Shown here: positions 22,670-33,756 of the stretch, piece after piece
Position numbering within the stretch: position 1 is the stretch's first letter
Layout of the letters: each line of letters begins with the position of its first letter
Assembly (NCBI RefSeq): GCF_001659605.2
Contig: NC_035178.2
Span: 2,163,091-2,227,090 of the forward strand
Length of the DNA stretch: 64,000 nucleotides
Direction: 5' to 3'
DNA from: Manihot esculenta
Taxonomy: Eukaryota > Streptophyta > Magnoliopsida > Malpighiales > Euphorbiaceae
The notes under the pieces: model-generated
Told to the model about the DNA's origin: nothing
What the model saw: only the letters and a program-made list of their open reading frames with translations
The model's database searches: none
Made by a program: the position numbers and the translations under genes

Positions 22670-24035
22670 CTATGCTGCTGCCACCTCAGTGGCATGCTTC
22701 GCAATGGTCTGCTGCAGTTCCTCTTTCTTGGCACCCACAACCTTGTCAATTATTTTTCCTTCTTTCAAGAACATAAAAGTTGGCATTGCCTCAACAGCCC
22801 AATCTTCAGCAACAGTCTGCAGAAAACAAATAAACGTAACATAAGTTTCCCTCAAGTAAGGTAAGAGGGAGGATTTCAGAGTTTGGAAGAACTTCAATAA
22901 TAAAGTATAGAAGAGTAGGTGATTGTTTAGATTGATTACCCTCAATTCATCCACATCCACCTTCAAGAATGTGACATGGGGCAACTTCTTTGCCAACTCC
23001 GCCAGAACTGGACTGATGAAACGACAAGGCCCACACCAGGAAGCAGTAAAATCCACCACAATCTGTTTACACAAGTCAGCCTAGTAAAAAATACTAATCC
23101 ACCAGCAATAATACAGCAGACACATCATATTGTGTAGATAAAGATTCTGGTGAAGAATTTCTACAGCAGCAAGATCATACACGTGGGGAAGAAAAGGAAG
23201 AGAACTCCCCCTAAACGACAGATGGGATAGAAACACTATTCTGGAAATTTACGAAATGCCTAAAGCAGTACAGAACAAATTGCAAAGACTAAGACAGCTA
23301 GTACAATGAAACTACAAAGTAGAGACTGGGGTACCATATTCGAGTCAACAATATTATAAAAGTCGTGTCTTGGTCCTTTAGAAATTGGAAGGATACATCA
23401 TACAAGACAATACATATTTCCCTTTTTCTAGATACTATGCATAAAGGCCCGATAAACAAAAAATTGCAACGGCAATTTATAACAACAAAAAATTTCTGCT
23501 ACTAAACCAACAAATCAAGAATTAATATACAGAGAATTAGAATATATACACGATTTGATACGACCCCAGACAATTTCATGCAAACCCAAACCGCATAAGC
23601 AGGAGCGCATCAGGATCCTACCACCCTGCCAGTCCCCTCCGATGAGAAGGAAAAAGAAAATTTGCAGCCCGCCAGCCCCATATTTTTAATTTTAATTGAG
23701 AATATCACAAGTGCAATCATGAAAAATTATGGCTGTAATATAGATCTAGCGTAGAAACCTTGCAGAAGTGCAGAAACCCCTCTGAAATAGTATCAACCAT
23801 ATGGCATTTTCAAATATATAACCTAAAAGCGTCTCAAATTTCCCAAAAACCTAAAGCGTGGATTAACAAGTTGAAAAATAAGGCAACACAATATCCCAGA
23901 ATTTGAGAAATGCACTCAAAATTACAGAAGGGAAGCTAGATTAAATACCAATTTCTTGCTCTGCTGTCCCTTCTCGAGCTGCTCGGTCCAGGCCTCAACG
24001 GTGTGGCAAGCAATCACTTGTCCCTCTTCAGCCAT
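22670..24035 (-). CDS. Thioredoxin h (cytosolic; At1g19730 / Trx h4-like)
   Basis: Three exons (23949-24035, 22940-23062, 22670-22816), all phase 0, give 118 residues, the usual length for plant thioredoxin h. The redox site WCGPC is at residues 38-42. The thioredoxin-fold landmarks are present: [19 protein letters not shown], then AMPTF with the cis-proline, and FLKEGK. The N-terminus ([12 protein letters not shown]) has no targeting peptide, so the protein should be cytosolic. There it reduces disulfides of target proteins with electrons from NADPH-thioredoxin reductase. Intron 1 is 886 bp. Translation starts at the first Met of exon 1. Confidence 0.95.
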
Positions 24036-24744
24036 TTTCTATATTTGAGAGCAAAGGAGTTGTCTTTCCTCCTTTCTGCGTATTTCTTAATGATTCTACT
24101 GAAATTGATATCCTGAGACCCAGCCACTATTTATTGGCGCTTCGGCGATTTTTATTTACCAAAAGGTCCCTGCTAAATCTCATATTATTACGAATTTACC
24201 ATCTATTGGATTGTGGACGCGATTGAGCGTTCTAGGGGATTTCCTGTGACGTATGCCTACACGTCAGATTCAAACAAATTAAAATGTATATATAATATAA
24301 ATATTTAATACCATTAAAAAAATATAAATATTTAATACAATTCAAAAAAATGTCAATATTTAATTAAAAATATTATACTCATTTTTATATAAAATTAATA
24401 TTTAAGAAAAAAATAAGTTAATATATAGCGAATTAATAAAAAAAATTATCACACAAATAAAAGGACATTTAGTCTTTATTTATTTCGTAAAAAAATATTT
24501 TTTATATTTTTTAATTTTTAAAATATGTAAAATTTTTAATTAATGATAAATATTTTTTTAAATTAAAAAGAAAATTAAATTATTTTTTAAAAAAATAATT
24601 TTTTTAAATAAAAAATCATTTTATGCATTTTGATTATTTTATTAAATTTTATATATATAAATTTATTAATATGGAAAATATTTTTTTACAAATAATATTT
24701 TTACAACGGGATTTTGGAATCAAAATTAACTTAATATATGCCAG
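24036..24744. other. Thioredoxin 5' flank and AT-rich spacer
   Basis: This stretch holds the upstream region of the thioredoxin gene and then a very AT-rich block (about 24270-24730). No gene is seen. Confidence 0.5.
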
Positions 24745-24881
24745 GTGCTTTTCAAGTTTTCAATGCTCTGAATGGTAACATGGACATGGTCCCTCCGGAG
24801 GTTGCAAGTGTTTTGCAGGACGTGCGTAAGCCAGCAATCTCTCGATCTCACATGGATGAGGCCTTTTCCTCATCCTTAGCA
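24745..24881 (+). pseudogene. Orphan exon-like coding fragment, unknown protein
   Basis: A 137-base segment follows a good acceptor (ATATATGCCAG) and ends at a consensus donor (GTAAGT). It reads openly as about 45 codons containing FNALNGNMDMVPPEV and LQDVRKPAISRSHMDEAF. Base composition changes sharply from the surrounding AT desert. No partner exons were found on either side within several hundred bases. I do not recognise the protein. It may be a relict exon of a lost gene, a transposon-captured exon, or an exon of a gene with very long introns. Confidence 0.4.
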
Positions 24882-26123
24882 GTAAGTTCTCTTTGTCTCT
24901 GCTTTGTAGCTCTCTTGCCTTTATCTTTGTTAATATATAAAAAGATTAGAACACCGCTAAAAGTTCGAATTCTACCTCTGTATTAATCAAGGATGTTCAA
25001 TTGAGCTCATGTTTAATTTTCAGTGATACTAATTTATAATTTATAATCATACTCCATCAAATTCTCAAACATTAAATTCAGTAAAATTAGATTATTAAAA
25101 ATGAAATTCAAATCTCAAAATAAAAAAAATATTTATCTTTCAATTGACACTAATCTTAACAAGAGAGAGAAAACTTATTAATACCCTCATTTCATATCGA
25201 GCAGCAAATAACATTATAAAAAAAAAAAGTGTATAAGCTTTAGAATTTTCAATTAAATTTTTAATAACTTTATTTAATCTGATTTCATTTAGTGCTTAAA
25301 TGTATATCATTCACTATTAAAATAATACCTAGAATATGAAAATAAAAATATTCTCTTGAAAGAGATATATATTGAGCAATTGAGAAATTATTTAGGAGAA
25401 TTTCTAATTTATCACAACTGATTTTAACTCAATATAGAAATGAGAAATTATTCAAAATTAGTAATTCTTTTAGTTCTCTCTTGTTTATTTTTTTGCTCAA
25501 ATATCATTACATATAAAGTTGTTAAAGTTAGTTGGCAACATATATTTACTAATGTATATTATATAGTATTTATTTTTTGGGAGCTATATTGCCTTAATTA
25601 TGCAACAGTACGATGGGGCAATTAATGCATGCTTTGATAATAATTCTCACATCTGAAAGTCAATAATTCTACCCACTTTCACAGTATTACCACTCACTTT
25701 TAAAATTCGATTAGTACTAGGATGCCGTAAGGAAGTTGGCACTTGCCACAATGGTATCGACAAGGAATGTGGCCGAATCTTCTAGACTTCAATTCTCACA
25801 AATGGTTGAGATGAAGGATTTTTATTATTATTTATAAAATATATTTTTATCGGAATTAAATTGTTGCATCTTCAACTCTTAAGTAATATGATAATTTGCT
25901 TTTTTTTTATCTAAAAATTAAAATTAACCCTCTTCATAAAGTTAATTAGATTTTTTTTACATCAAGTGAAATTAAAAAATGAAATTGTTTGATATTAAAG
26001 TCGAGATAAAGAAGCTTTTAACTTGCATATATTAAGAGTTTCCAAATTGAAGAAAGACGATGATATTCGTTTGAAATGAGGAGGCACGTTGCAATTAAAT
26101 TTGTCCAATGAGAGCACACGATG
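24882..26123. other. AT-rich spacer
   Basis: No supported gene. Several short frames are low-complexity. The right end leads into the promoter of the LON-domain gene. Confidence 0.5.
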
Positions 26124-26129
26124 CACGTG
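26124..26129. promoter_or_regulatory. G-box (CACGTG) upstream of the LON-domain gene
   Basis: A palindromic CACGTG lies about 230 bp before the start codon, a typical position for bZIP/bHLH binding in light-regulated plastid-protein genes. Evidence is motif and position only. Confidence 0.35.
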
Positions 26130-26360
26130 AGCTCCAGATAACCCAAATTCCCCAAGTCCCAGCACAGGTGGGAAATTTTAAACCACGACTCGCCTGATTT
26201 CCACTATTTTATTTTCCATATTATCCACATCCTCTTTTTAATTAAAACCACCAGATAAATGCAGATCTTCCAAACAAATCATTCCAACCATTAACCTAAA
26301 AATGGATTCTTTTTCATTTTCTGCCTCCAGCTGATCAGAACTCTCTCCCTTATTCTCTCC

Positions 26361-27209
26361 ATGGCTCTGTTTCAGCTCATTTCTACTCCCAAACCCTCTT
26401 TAAACCCCATTTCCAATTCTCCTCCTCCTTTAAACCCTACCTTCAATTTACTCTCTACTTCGCCTGCTCACACTCGACACCTCATACGCCGCCGTAGCCG
26501 TAGGCGACACTCCGACTCTCTTAGATGCTCCGCTTCCTCCTTCTCTGAAAAGCATCATACCAACCATCCTAATTCAGACGATGTTGTTGAATTGCCTCTC
26601 TTTCCTCTCCCGCTCGTCCTATTCCCTGGAGCTATCCTTCCTCTCCAGATCTTCGAGTTCCGTTACCGCATTATGATGCATACTCTCCTTCACACTGACC
26701 TGCGCTTCGGCGTCATCTACTCTGACGCTGCCTCCGGCACCGCTGAAGTTGGATGCGTTGGCGAGATCGTCAAGCATGAGCGTCTTGTCGATGATCGTTT
26801 CTTCTTAATCTGCAAGGGCCAGGAGCGTTTCCGTATCACCAATCTCGTCCGCACAAAACCTTATCTTGTGGCTGAGGTCACGTGGTTGGAGGACCGGCCC
26901 TCAGGGGATGAGGACGTCGAGGCTTTAGCGACGGAGGTGGAAACGTATATGAAAGACGTGATTCGACTGTCGAATCGATTGAACGGGAAGCCCGAAAAGG
27001 AAGCTCAGGATTTGCGGAGGAATCTGTTTCCGACGCCGTTTTCGTTTTTCGTGGGGAGTACTTTCGAGGGCGCGCCAAGGGAGCAGCAGGCGTTGCTGGA
27101 ATTGGAGGATACAGCAGCTAGGTTGAAGAGAGAGAAGGAGACTTTGAGAAACACTCTTAACTACTTGACCGCAGCCTCTGCCGTTAAAGATGTGTTTCCG
27201 TCTTCATGA
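26361..27209 (+). CDS. LON substrate-binding domain protein, plastid-predicted (At1g19740-like)
   Basis: A single-exon gene of 282 residues. The first roughly 57 residues are rich in S, P, R and T with almost no acidic residues and end near RCSASS, a typical chloroplast transit peptide. Residues about 76-275 form an N-terminal LON domain (ELPLFPLPLVLFPG, LQIFEFRYR, CVGEIVKHE, GQERFRI). The AAA+ and Ser-Lys protease domains of full-length Lon are missing, as expected for this small plant family. The LON domain binds substrates, but no catalytic function can be assigned. The start at 26361 has a good context (CCATGGC). Coding GC is clearly above the flanks. It lies near the thioredoxin h gene, as in Arabidopsis. 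Confidence 0.9.
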   Translation: MALFQLISTPKPSLNPISNSPPPLNPTFNLLSTSPAHTRHLIRRRSRRRHSDSLRCSASSFSEKHHTNHPNSDDVVELPLFPLPLVLFPGAILPLQIFEFRYRIMMHTLLHTDLRFGVIYSDAASGTAEVGCVGEIVKHERLVDDRFFLICKGQERFRITNLVRTKPYLVAEVTWLEDRPSGDEDVEALATEVETYMKDVIRLSNRLNGKPEKEAQDLRRNLFPTPFSFFVGSTFEGAPREQQALLELEDTAARLKREKETLRNTLNYLTAASAVKDVFPSS

Positions 27210-29806
27210 TAAGAGTAAAAGAAGATCAATTGGGGGTTGAATCACACGAAGAGCAAAGAGGATGTGGAAATGTATGTAAGCCCACTCGTTTGCTTTATAG
27301 TATTTTATGCACAAATGGATTGACGAAGTTGTAAATTTTGATGTGTAATTTGTTGTGTTATTGACATTCATGAACTAATTAAGATTTGAACATAATGCAC
27401 ACCTGTTAATTGTTAATATCATATGCAATTATATATCTTGCCTCATCCCCTGAATAGAATCTCACCTAGCTTTTGAGAAGTCGACTGAGAGGAAATTATT
27501 TGATTATATTGAAGATGGATTTTCCTTAATTCGTGATTGATAAACGAATTAATCTCATACATATGGATATCAATTTGCTTTTGGAAAGATTACTGAGTGA
27601 TGATTCTCAGCTCGCCATCATATTTGCCTTTGTTTTTCAGTTATTCATACTCAAGCATAACTTTGTTGCCTCAAACTAGTAGTGAAATGGAGGTGTTAAC
27701 TTTATTCCGTAGTGCCTCAAATGTCTCAGCAAGGAAATTTTATCTGCCTCATGGATGAATATTCAATTTAAGATTTGTGGCAGCTTTCTGTTGTCAAGAA
27801 GGATGTGAAACAGCGTGCCACTGTGAACGAGGTTGGTTATTTACATATCTGATTGTATGCGTTGAAAACTTTGCCGTCATGGTAGGCTGTCTGGTTATAT
27901 TATTCATGATACAAGTTAAACCGTATAATATGATCTCTTTTTTTTTTTTTTTAAATCTAAGAACTGGTTCCTCACTTTTAATTTTATATTGCTCTCTAAA
28001 TATATCTGAAAATGTTAATTTTCTATTACAAGCATGACACAGATTCTTTCTTCTTCCACCTCAATACTGTTCAATGGATTCATTTGTCATGAAATAAACG
28101 AAAAAGTTCAGTGATGGATTTTACAGAGGCAACATATTGGCATACGTAGCTTGCTGGAGACATCCAGTAATCTATTTGACGAACTTCATCAATGGCTTTT
28201 GATGTCTGAATCATGTCATTTAAGCATGAATCATGTGGTTTAGATTTGTTCTGATAATCAATCATGTCGTAAATTTGATAGTTGATAATGCCTGAAAATT
28301 TTGGGTGCTTGTTAGATTCTTTGTTGTTGGAAAGGATATGAAAAATATTTGTCCTAATTGGCCAGAAAGTAGTATTCATCCCTTGGAGCTATTGGGAACA
28401 AGCTTAAATTGGAAGGATTGATAATTAATACGGTACACTGTTATTGTTAAGTGATTTTGTTTCGGGTTCTCCAGGGTTTTTTGTCCATGTTATATTATTA
28501 GTGTTTCACGAAATTAGTCCCCTCAAAACAGCTATAGTAAACCAGGCAGTTGATTTTCCCATTCGTTTCAGGTGTTATTGACTTATTGTATGCGTTTTGA
28601 TTTGGGCTTATGACATTGGTGTATTATGAGTTTTTGCACTCTATTCCTCCATCAAAATATTACAGCTTTTTGTGGTAGCTGTAGCAGTTGAAGATAATGG
28701 ATATAGAACCATTCCTAATGCTTTCCTGGTCACATACCATAAATGCTTTATCTGTAGATTCAGTTTGTGGAAAACAAGGTCGACTTGTGGTGTCGTTGTC
28801 CGGACATGAAGCTAGCATGTTATTTTCTTTGAGTCCTTCAAATTCCGATAAACGACCCCATTTTCTGAACCACATTCTACAATCAATACGGAAGTTGAAC
28901 TAGGAACTCAAAACTCACGTGGCATTCTTCGAAAGAAAAATTACGTCCTCTTTTCCTGGTTACCACAGTTTCTAGGCTTTCCTTGTATAGTGATTGATTC
29001 ACTTGGAGATGCGTAACTTAATTGATTATTTATAGAGAGATTGTACAGAGGGCGTTTTTAGTTATAGGGAGATTTTATACAAAGAATTAATAATACGCCC
29101 CTTGAAACTATAAGTACAGAAATTTTCTTGCATTAAAGAGGTTACGCCAGAAAAAAGAATTGAAGATCGAGGTGAATGTTTGAATATGAGAAGCCAAACC
29201 CAACACGATAATCTGATCTGATTGCCTGGAGTCTAGATGAAGGACCCGCGGACCAGTTTTTGGTCCGAGTTTATAAGCAATGGTTTTCTGCCTATGTTGC
29301 CCTTGAGATCTCACATCTCAGGGCCCGACTCTAATAAAATGGATGCAGAAGGCAATTAGGACGCATTCTTGCATGAAGAATGTGAAAGGGGTAGTGCAAG
29401 CCCCTCCCAATTGCCCGATTCCCCAGTTAAAGTTTTCACATATGATTTCTAAAGGAGTTTCACATTAAAAAATCACTTAGTAGTACAAATGAATTTGGGT
29501 TTACAGCATCCAACCTTCAAGAAGTGAACTCCCAACTGCTAAACCTCAGATTTTGTTTACCCGGTAATTATAACTCAAATAAACAAAATGGAGTCTGAGA
29601 ATTTTGCCAATTTAAGGTTAAAAATAAAAAAAAAATATTAATTTAGGATTAAAAATAAAATATTTCCAAATTTGGAGGTGATAAAAAATAGTGGGCACTA
29701 AATGTCACGGCATCAGATACTATTTATTTCTTTTAAAAAAAAATTGTCACCAGACCATAATTTAAATTTTTTTTATTTTTTAATTATTAATATATTATAA
29801 TAAAAT
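27210..29806. other. Intergenic region, no gene supported
   Basis: Downstream of the LON-domain gene (3' untranslated region to roughly 27.35 kb) I see only short frames without motifs and AT-rich spacer. Repeat-derived material is possible around 29.0-29.5 kb, but I could not assign it. Confidence 0.45.
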
Positions 29807-29921
29807 TGTAACAGCCCGGTCCCGTACGACCGGCCCTGTTACCGCTCACAGCCCGTGACCTTCCTCTGGGCCCAGCCACTGTGAGTGGCTCTTAACATCC
29901 CTTCACCCTCACGGGTTCCAT
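29807..29921 (+). repeat. LTR-like fragment beginning TGTAACAGCCC
   Basis: A GC-rich block in AT-rich surroundings starts TGTAACAGCCCGGTCCCG, the form of many plant Ty3/gypsy LTR starts, and runs into the hairpin that follows. The matching LTR end and internal region are absent, so this is a truncated and rearranged remnant. Confidence 0.45.
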
Positions 29922-30049
29922 GCAGGATTTGTCCCCTTGGGTTCTCGTCAAACGCATCCTTCCCCAAGTGGATTTTGGCCGGGAAATTTAGGCCAAAATC
30001 CACTTGGGGAAGGATGCGTTTGACGAGAATCCAAGGGGACAAATCCTGC
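29922..30049. repeat. Near-perfect inverted repeat, 59-bp arms and 10-bp loop
   Basis: The left arm 29922-29980 pairs with the right arm 29991-30049 around the loop 29981-29990. Only one of 59 positions differs (G at 29941 opposite T at 30030), which would still pair as G-U in plus-strand RNA. The left arm is continuous with the LTR-like block, so the right arm is probably an inverted copy of the same repeat end. If transcribed it would fold into a long double-stranded hairpin. Confidence 0.9.
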
Positions 30050-32093
30050 TTAATTTATTATTAAAAAATATAACATAAATAAATTTATTAAATTAATATA
30101 ATATAAAAATAATACATTAATTAATTTATATTATTATAAAAAAATTAAATCATAGGCTGCGCCATCGTGAATTACGCCATGCTATTCTTAAAAATAAAAA
30201 ATAAAAAAAATCATAGGCTACCCCTAAATTAAGAAAAAGCCTGATCAGCATAAAAATCCAGAATTGGTATCAATGAAGTCAAATAATATGTAAGAAATTT
30301 CAGAGAATGACAATCTATAATTACTGATATGAAAAAGTTTCTAAACTAACTGACTAAAACATTGAAGTCAGTATAAGTTTGATTCAGTCAGAATCAAAGG
30401 TCAAAAGCAGAGAAGATAATCCTGATGCTTGATTTATATTGGGAAATTATTAAGTGTATTTGGAACGCTAAATTTTAATATGACTTGAATAATTATGGGA
30501 TATCCACCCACTCATTCTCTGCTTATATTTTATTTTTTAAAATTAAATACACACAAGACTCACAAACATGATTATCCATTGTTAAAATCATAACTAATGT
30601 GAAATCAGTAAGAACCCTCCCATCCTATGGAGTGTTATTATTTTTAACTAAACTATGATTACATGATCGGGAACAAAGGGCAGTGGGCAGCTACAACTAC
30701 CATTCACGCACGTTACAGGATGGGCAGGCCGTCAGCTGACCTCATGGGGGAAACAAGTTAGATGAAGCATAATAACCAGAAATCATTACAGGGATTTGAC
30801 AAGGACTACAAAAATGATGTGAAGTTTGAGATTCTTTTAACAATTCTTTCCTGGTGAGGTGAAAATTAATAAAAGCTCCGACTCATATAAATATTAATTT
30901 TGTAATTATTGATTATACATAAAATAAATAAAAATATTTTTTAATCAAATATACACATTTATATATATATAATTAATTGCTAGAAAACTAATGCTTATCA
31001 CGCATTTTTATTATTTTTTCTTTATTAATCATAGTTCTAATAAAACGTAACATTCATCTAAATACAATAAAATCCGCATTATTCATATCAAACATCCTTA
31101 AAACTATGAATTCCATTCTAGTCGATTCAAACAGAGATGCATTTCTACAAATAATAATTACAATAAACTATAGCTTTCACTTAATCAAATGAGAAAATTC
31201 ATAGAGTTTAAAATATGCTGATAGACTTTTGCATTGACGGAAAAGGAAGGCAAAGAAGAGACAGAGGAGGAGGCACATGTGATTCTTACATGAATTGCCT
31301 GAGAAGATGCCGATACACTGGAGAAATGTGGGAAAGAAGATTATTGGAGAAAGCAGAAAAAGACTTCGTTAGATGAAAGAGCAAAGCGACAAGAAATCGT
31401 CGCTATCGTTTTTGCTCTCCTTGATTTAAGTTTGGTACTTGAGACTGACAGTTCCGTGATGCAGAGACTACAAGTCACCGACTAGTTAGATTTGAGTTCT
31501 ATAGGTATCAAAATTATGTAAATGCCCCCAACGATGTTGAGCGTAGAAAGTAAACGACGAGTCGTTAAGTTCTTTTCTTGAACAACATTAGTCTCTCAAG
31601 AAGTCTTAAAATATAAAAGCTAGGGACTAAAATGGCGTATCTGTCCAAAAAAAATCCAATATTCAGATTTTTTTTTATTTTTAGTAAATTAAGATTTATT
31701 TATAGGGTGTCGTGGCAATCTCGAGAAATTTTATAATAGAGATCAAAATTTAAAAAATCAGAAAAGAGGCACGTATGGAAACAACAAACAATGGTTGAAA
31801 TGAAAATCACCATATAGAAATTGCATTAGTAATAGAAAAACGAAGGTTTGTAATGATTATTCAATTTTTTATGTTAGATAATATCTTTATGCACGAAGAA
31901 AATTAACTTAACCTTTGCAATTATTCAAATTTTAAAATTAAAGTAAATATTTCATAACGTCACCATTAAAATAGACACAGCCGATTACAAACCTTCAGGT
32001 CCGATCTTATTCCATGAATTACTTAACTCGCGTTTTATATAGATAGATAGATAGATTATGCTGAGAAGCATATTTCCACTCATCGGTGCATTT
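30050..32093. other. AT-rich intergenic region
   Basis: No gene is supported. The last few hundred bases before 32094 should include the 3' untranslated region of the DFR gene. A short AGAT microsatellite lies at 32041-32056. Confidence 0.5.
32041..32056. repeat. AGAT microsatellite
   Basis: Four tandem AGAT units lie 38 bp beyond the DFR stop codon. Confidence 0.8.
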
Positions 32094-33591
32094 CTAGTTA
32101 GACACTGGAACCTCATTACAAGTAATCACTCCTCTCCCTTCAACCTTCTTGTCTGCAACTTCACCATTAGAGGCTGCCGGAGGAAGCAATCCCTTTGCGC
32201 GGCAGGTTTCCACAGCTTCTTCGAACATATCTTCCAAGCTGTATTGGAACTCAAAACCCATGTCCGTAAGCTTCTTGGAGGAGAAAGCTGTAGGCTTTAT
32301 ATCTTCCTCCATGCCTTTAAGCCTAATCAAGAACAATGACTAATTAATTAATTTTCTTGTTCATTAACAAGGGAAACTACTAATCAATGGCAAAAAGGCT
32401 TACTTGACAGGAATGTTATATTCAGGGTATTTTTCTCTGAGCAATTTTGCAAGCTCATGAACGTTGGCATTGTGCGAGGAGCAAATGTATCTCCCCTTGG
32501 CTTGTGGATGCTCAAACAGGAAAATGTGAGAATTGCAGAGATCATCCAAGTGTACATAATGCCCTTGCTTTATAATCGAATAATGGGCTTCATTTCCTGA
32601 GGCAATGGAAAATTGCATCAGAAACTAGATTTCAGAATTGGATTCAAGAATTAATAGCAGATTTTATATATATACCAGTGATCAGGGAAAGTGCAGTGAT
32701 AAGGCTTGGTGGCATAGATGGCATTAGAAATGGACCAACAACTAGAGTTGGGATTATACTGATAAAATCAAGTTTGTTCTCTTCAGCGAACTTCCATGCA
32801 GCTTTCTCTGCCAGAGTCTTGGACACGAAATACATCTGCAAACAAGAATCCAGCAACGTAATATATAAAACTCTAGAAAATGAAATGTGGAATTATCAGA
32901 GGCTTTTATATATACAAACCCATCCTGTCATCTTCACGGCCTGAACGAATTCCAAATCACTCCAGCAATTTTCATCATACACTGGTTTTTTGTGTTCCTC
33001 GACGTCCACAGTTCCTGCAGATGAAGTGAATACTATTCTTCGAACAGTTTTTGCCTTTGCACATGCCTTCATGATGTCCAAAACTCCATTGATCGTTGGT
33101 TTTATTACTTCATTCTAGCATCAGAAAATACATTTTATTATCCTCTGCAACCCTTTCTCTCCAAGAAAGGAAGAGAAACATGTAAATAGGAGTGGTACCT
33201 CAGGGTCCTTGGACTCGAAATCCATAGGTGTAGCAACATGGAAAACGCCAGAGCAACCTTGAATCGCATCATCAAAACTTCCCTCTATGGAGAGATCAGC
33301 CTTCCACAGCGTCAAGTGGGTCTCAGCCTTAGGCAACTCTAACAAATGTTTCACTTTTTTCACATTATCTGTGACCAAGAAACACGAAACAAGCAGAGGA
33401 AAGATTACCCATTAGAATAATACAAAAAAAGAGAAAAAGAAATTAATGTGGAGTCGAAAAGCAGGGGGCCAACCAGGGTCGCGCACGGTGGCTCGAACCG
33501 TGTAGCCACGCTCGAGGAGTCTCATGATGAGCCATGAGCCAATGAACCCAGAAGCACCTGTCACACAAACGGTTTGGCTTTCTGTCCCCAT
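32094..33591 (-). CDS. DFR: Dihydroflavonol 4-reductase (DFR)
   Basis: Six exons in frame (33474-33591, 33199-33368, 32920-33114, 32676-32835, 32404-32596, 32094-32322) encode 354 residues. DFR reduces dihydroflavonols to leucoanthocyanidins with NADPH, the committed step to anthocyanins and condensed tannins. The Rossmann motif [12 protein letters not shown] is at the N-terminus. The catalytic triad is Ser128, Tyr163 and Lys167 (MYFVSK). The signature [20 protein letters not shown] and [14 protein letters not shown] are typical of DFR rather than cinnamoyl-CoA reductase. In the substrate-specificity loop, position 133 is Asp where many DFRs have Asn, and position 145 is Asn. The C-terminal tail is longer than in grape DFR and ends in VPVSN. 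The ATG at 33591 is the first in frame; the codon upstream is not ATG. Confidence 0.95.
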
Positions 33592-33630
33592 GAGAATATT
33601 TCTTGAACTCAACAAGTATCTTGGTTCAAT

Positions 33631-33637
33631 TTATACA
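33631..33637 (-). promoter_or_regulatory. Possible TATA box of DFR
   Basis: On the minus strand the sequence reads TATAAAT, 40-46 bp upstream of the ATG. It would leave a leader of only about 15 bases, so the true core promoter may lie further upstream. Confidence 0.3.
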
Positions 33638-33701
33638 TTAATAACAAGAACAACTCTTGCTTACTTCAATTTCATCTAAATTCTCAGCTAAACTTGTTAG
33701 A

Positions 33702-33756
33702 ACGTGATCACCTACCAGTTCTTCCTGGTTGACTGGTGGATTACGCTTCTCACCTG
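33702..33756 (-). promoter_or_regulatory. MYB and bHLH type elements in the DFR promoter
   Basis: Within 165 bp of the DFR start lie an ACGTG core (33702-33706), an ACCTACC AC-element (33710-33716) and an E-box CACCTG (33751-33756). AC-elements bind R2R3-MYB factors and E-boxes bind bHLH factors. Together these form the MYB-bHLH-WD40 complex that activates late anthocyanin genes. The link to function is inferred from known DFR promoters. Confidence 0.45.

Noticed and set aside
29839..30042. Minus-strand frame across the hairpin
   Set aside because: It reads through both arms of the inverted repeat, so its openness follows from repeat composition.
31390..33591. DFR and neighbouring genes as a biosynthetic cluster
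   Set aside because: The IFR-like gene is 30 kb away with unrelated housekeeping genes between, and the order is explained by old collinearity.
33589..33615. Upstream in-frame extension of DFR by eight residues
   Set aside because: The upstream codon is TTG, not ATG. Known DFRs start at the MGxExxTVCVTG position.
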